A DNA stretch of 64,000 nt. Origin: Nocardia amamiensis (GTDB lineage: Bacteria > Actinomycetota > Actinomycetes > Mycobacteriales > Mycobacteriaceae). The stretch's first letter is position 1; each line of letters starts with the position of its first letter. Location: assembly GCF_015477605.1 (NCBI RefSeq), contig NZ_JADLQX010000012.1, forward strand, positions 124,001-188,000. Direction: 5' to 3'. Both the position numbers and the translations under genes were made by a program. The notes under the pieces are model-generated. The model was not told where the DNA came from. It saw nothing but the letters and a program-made list of their open reading frames with translations, and made no database searches. Positions 62,789 through 64,000 of the stretch are shown here, piece by piece.

Positions 62789-63127
62789 ATGAGCGACGGG
62801 GGGAATCCGGGACCGGGCCCAAGCTTGTCCGTTGTGCCGGAGAAGGTTCGCGAGGTAGGCCAGTACGTCTACGACGTGGCAGATGCCCTGCGGTCCGCGC
62901 TGGATTCCGCGGCCAAAGATGTGGATTCGCTCATCACCGGCTCCTGGACCGGCGACCTGGCAGCCGAATTCGGCCAAGGCTGGACCGAAGTCCGTGACGG
63001 CGGCATCCAGATCATCACTGCGCTGACCGCCATGGCCGAAAAACTCGGTGTCACCGCCGACACCTACCAGGCCCGCGACGAGAACACCGCCGCCGCCCTG
63101 AACACCTCCAGCCTGGACCTGCCATGA
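62789..63127 (+). CDS. WXG100-family protein (EsxA/EsxB-like)
   Basis: 112-aa helical hairpin with the W-x-G turn in ITGSWTGDLAAEFGQGW. A short Gly/Pro-rich N-terminus precedes helix 1 (VVPEKVREVGQYVYDVADAL); helix 2 follows the turn. WXG100 proteins are type VII substrates or targeting partners, exported as dimers. Its stop overlaps the next WXG100-like gene (ATGA), which should encode its dimer partner. The ribosome binding site is weak. Confidence 0.9.
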   Translation: MSDGGNPGPGPSLSVVPEKVREVGQYVYDVADALRSALDSAAKDVDSLITGSWTGDLAAEFGQGWTEVRDGGIQIITALTAMAEKLGVTADTYQARDENTAAALNTSSLDLP

Positions 63128-63429
63128 GCTCGGAATTTTCGGTCGACCTCGAACACCTCGATCAAATCGTCGCCCGCCTGTCCGGCCTGGCCGGGTTCAT
63201 CGCCGACCATCTCGACGAAATCGACGACAAGGTCGCAACCCTGCAGGGCAGTGGCTGGGAAAGCGTTGCCGCCCAAGCCTATGCCGACGCCCATCGCCAG
63301 TGGTCGGTCGGCGCAAGAGAATTCGCCGAAGGCATTCGGGACATGAGCGACTCGGCCCGCAAGGCGCACGAAGGTTACACGCACGCCATCGAGCTCAACC
63401 GCAAGATGCTGCGAGGCGGCCAACCGTGA
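63124..63429 (+). CDS. WXG100-family protein, partner
   Basis: 101-aa helical hairpin. The turn reads GSGWESVAAQAYADAH, so Ser replaces Gly of W-x-G, and the flanking helices are typical (HLDQIVARLSGLAGFIADHL; RKAHEGYTHAIELNRKML). It is coupled by ATGA to the preceding WXG100 gene and by GTGA to the following large gene. The pair probably escorts that protein to an ESX system. Confidence 0.88.
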   Translation: MSSEFSVDLEHLDQIVARLSGLAGFIADHLDEIDDKVATLQGSGWESVAAQAYADAHRQWSVGAREFAEGIRDMSDSARKAHEGYTHAIELNRKMLRGGQP

Positions 63430-64000
63430 TCGTCGACTGGCAGGTCTATTACGACGCCGCCAAGAAGTGCCACGATCTTGCCGCCGACCTCCGACGAGCC
63501 GACAAACCACTGCATGACGCCGTGAAAGGCGAATGCGCAGGTATGGCCGGTGACGCACCCGGCTGCAAGCAATGGGGCGAAAAATACGATCAGATCGCAC
63601 GCAGCACGATGCAGACGTGCACGAACCTGGCCGATGCGCTCACCAACTACGGCTACGTCCTCGCCGCAAACGGCTACAACCACGGGATCAGGAACAAGAG
63701 CAACCCGCCACCGCCACGCCCGGATGTGCGTGCGATGACCGAATACACGGTCACGATCCCGACATCGGTGCGCGACAACGGAACCGGCGTGAAGCACAGC
63801 GGCGGTGTCGATGAATTCTTTGCCATACTCGTAACGAAGATCCTGGAAGAATTCGGCAAACTCCCCAACGGAGACGTGGACAAACTTGCCAAGGCGGCTA
63901 CCACCTGGGATAACTTCGCCAAGAACGACACCATCACCAGCGCCGCGGGCCGCATCAGCGCGATCGCCGCCATGTTCGACGGTATGGACGACCCGCTGAA
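63426..64000 (+). CDS. Probable type VII-secreted protein/toxin (3' end outside window)
   Basis: 191 residues are visible, starting at GTG 63426 within the stop of the WXG100 gene. The N-terminal ~100 aa form a WXG-like helical domain (IVDWQVYYDAAKKCHDLAAD, KQWGEKYDQIARSTMQTCTN). A Pro-rich hinge (NPPPPRPDVR) and a further helical region (DEFFAILVTKILEEFGKLPN) follow. This order after a WXG100 pair is usual for polymorphic ESX toxins, with the toxin at the C-terminus, which lies beyond the window. The activity is unknown. Confidence 0.7.
   Translation, partial: MIVDWQVYYDAAKKCHDLAADLRRADKPLHDAVKGECAGMAGDAPGCKQWGEKYDQIARSTMQTCTNLADALTNYGYVLAANGYNHGIRNKSNPPPPRPDVRAMTEYTVTIPTSVRDNGTGVKHSGGVDEFFAILVTKILEEFGKLPNGDVDKLAKAATTWDNFAKNDTITSAAGRISAIAAMFDGMDDPL

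Overview
The window is high-GC actinobacterial DNA, most probably from a Nocardia or a close mycolic-acid relative. The evidence is the fused 2-oxoglutarate enzyme Kgd, two EspG/PPE-like type VII secretion cassettes with a DUF3558-type lipoprotein, WXG100 pairs, an MptpB-like phosphatase, an Rv0194-like double ABC exporter and many GTG/TTG starts. All names are from motif reading and memory of families; no search was run.

Layout. 1-4.4 kb: HMG-CoA lyase-like gene, two tiny coupled ORFs, a CaiB/BaiF CoA-transferase, a TauD-type dioxygenase and endonuclease IV (all minus). 4.5-9.3 kb: three tandem PknD-like Ser/Thr kinases (plus), the first without membrane segment or sensor domain. 9.5-14.8 kb: GNAT enzyme, small membrane protein, lipoprotein, an acyl-CoA dehydrogenase pair and a secreted protein. 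14.8-19.1 kb: minus-strand secretion cassette (lipoprotein, WXG-like, PPE-like, EspG) followed by a papain-like Cys/His protein. 19.3-22 kb: two small hypothetical genes and a long XRE regulator. 22-29.4 kb: accessory genes, including a TetR/DUF1304 operon with a clear operator, a 5'-truncated epoxide hydrolase, an SDR/HIBADH pair facing an MmyB-type regulator, an orphan SUKH-like immunity gene and an Fe-S reductase. 29.4-33.3 kb: three hydrolase/lactonase-type genes. 33.4-35.9 kb: second WXG-like/PPE-like/EspG cassette (plus). 36-48.5 kb: housekeeping and metabolic genes, with a TM0106-type RecB-nuclease/helicase whose catalytic motifs are nearly all replaced. 48.6-57.2 kb: enoyl-CoA hydratase, glutathionyl-hydroquinone-reductase-like protein, an ABC operon and a frameshifted double ABC exporter. 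57.3-61.1 kb: kgd. 61.4-62.5 kb: a minus-strand RNA locus. 62.8-64 kb: a WXG100 pair and the start of a probable secreted toxin, cut by the window end.

The most unusual item is at 61503-61623 (minus). The RNA folds as a circularly permuted tRNA. The T-arm and 3' acceptor strand come first, a 7-nt loop closes the acceptor stem, then come the 5' acceptor strand and D-arm, and a 13-position helix joins the two ends. This is the architecture of bacterial Y RNAs (YrlA class). It lies between a gene for an unnamed 244-aa protein and a divergent tRNA-Asn(GUU), all on one strand and ending at one strong terminator. No Ro60/TROVE or RtcB gene is in the window.

Other themes are repeated gene sets (three kinases, two EspG cassettes plus one WXG100 cassette) and proteins that keep a fold but lose the catalytic parts (SDR, AMP-ligase, TetR without HTH, TM0106 protein, epoxide hydrolase remnant, frameshifted exporter).
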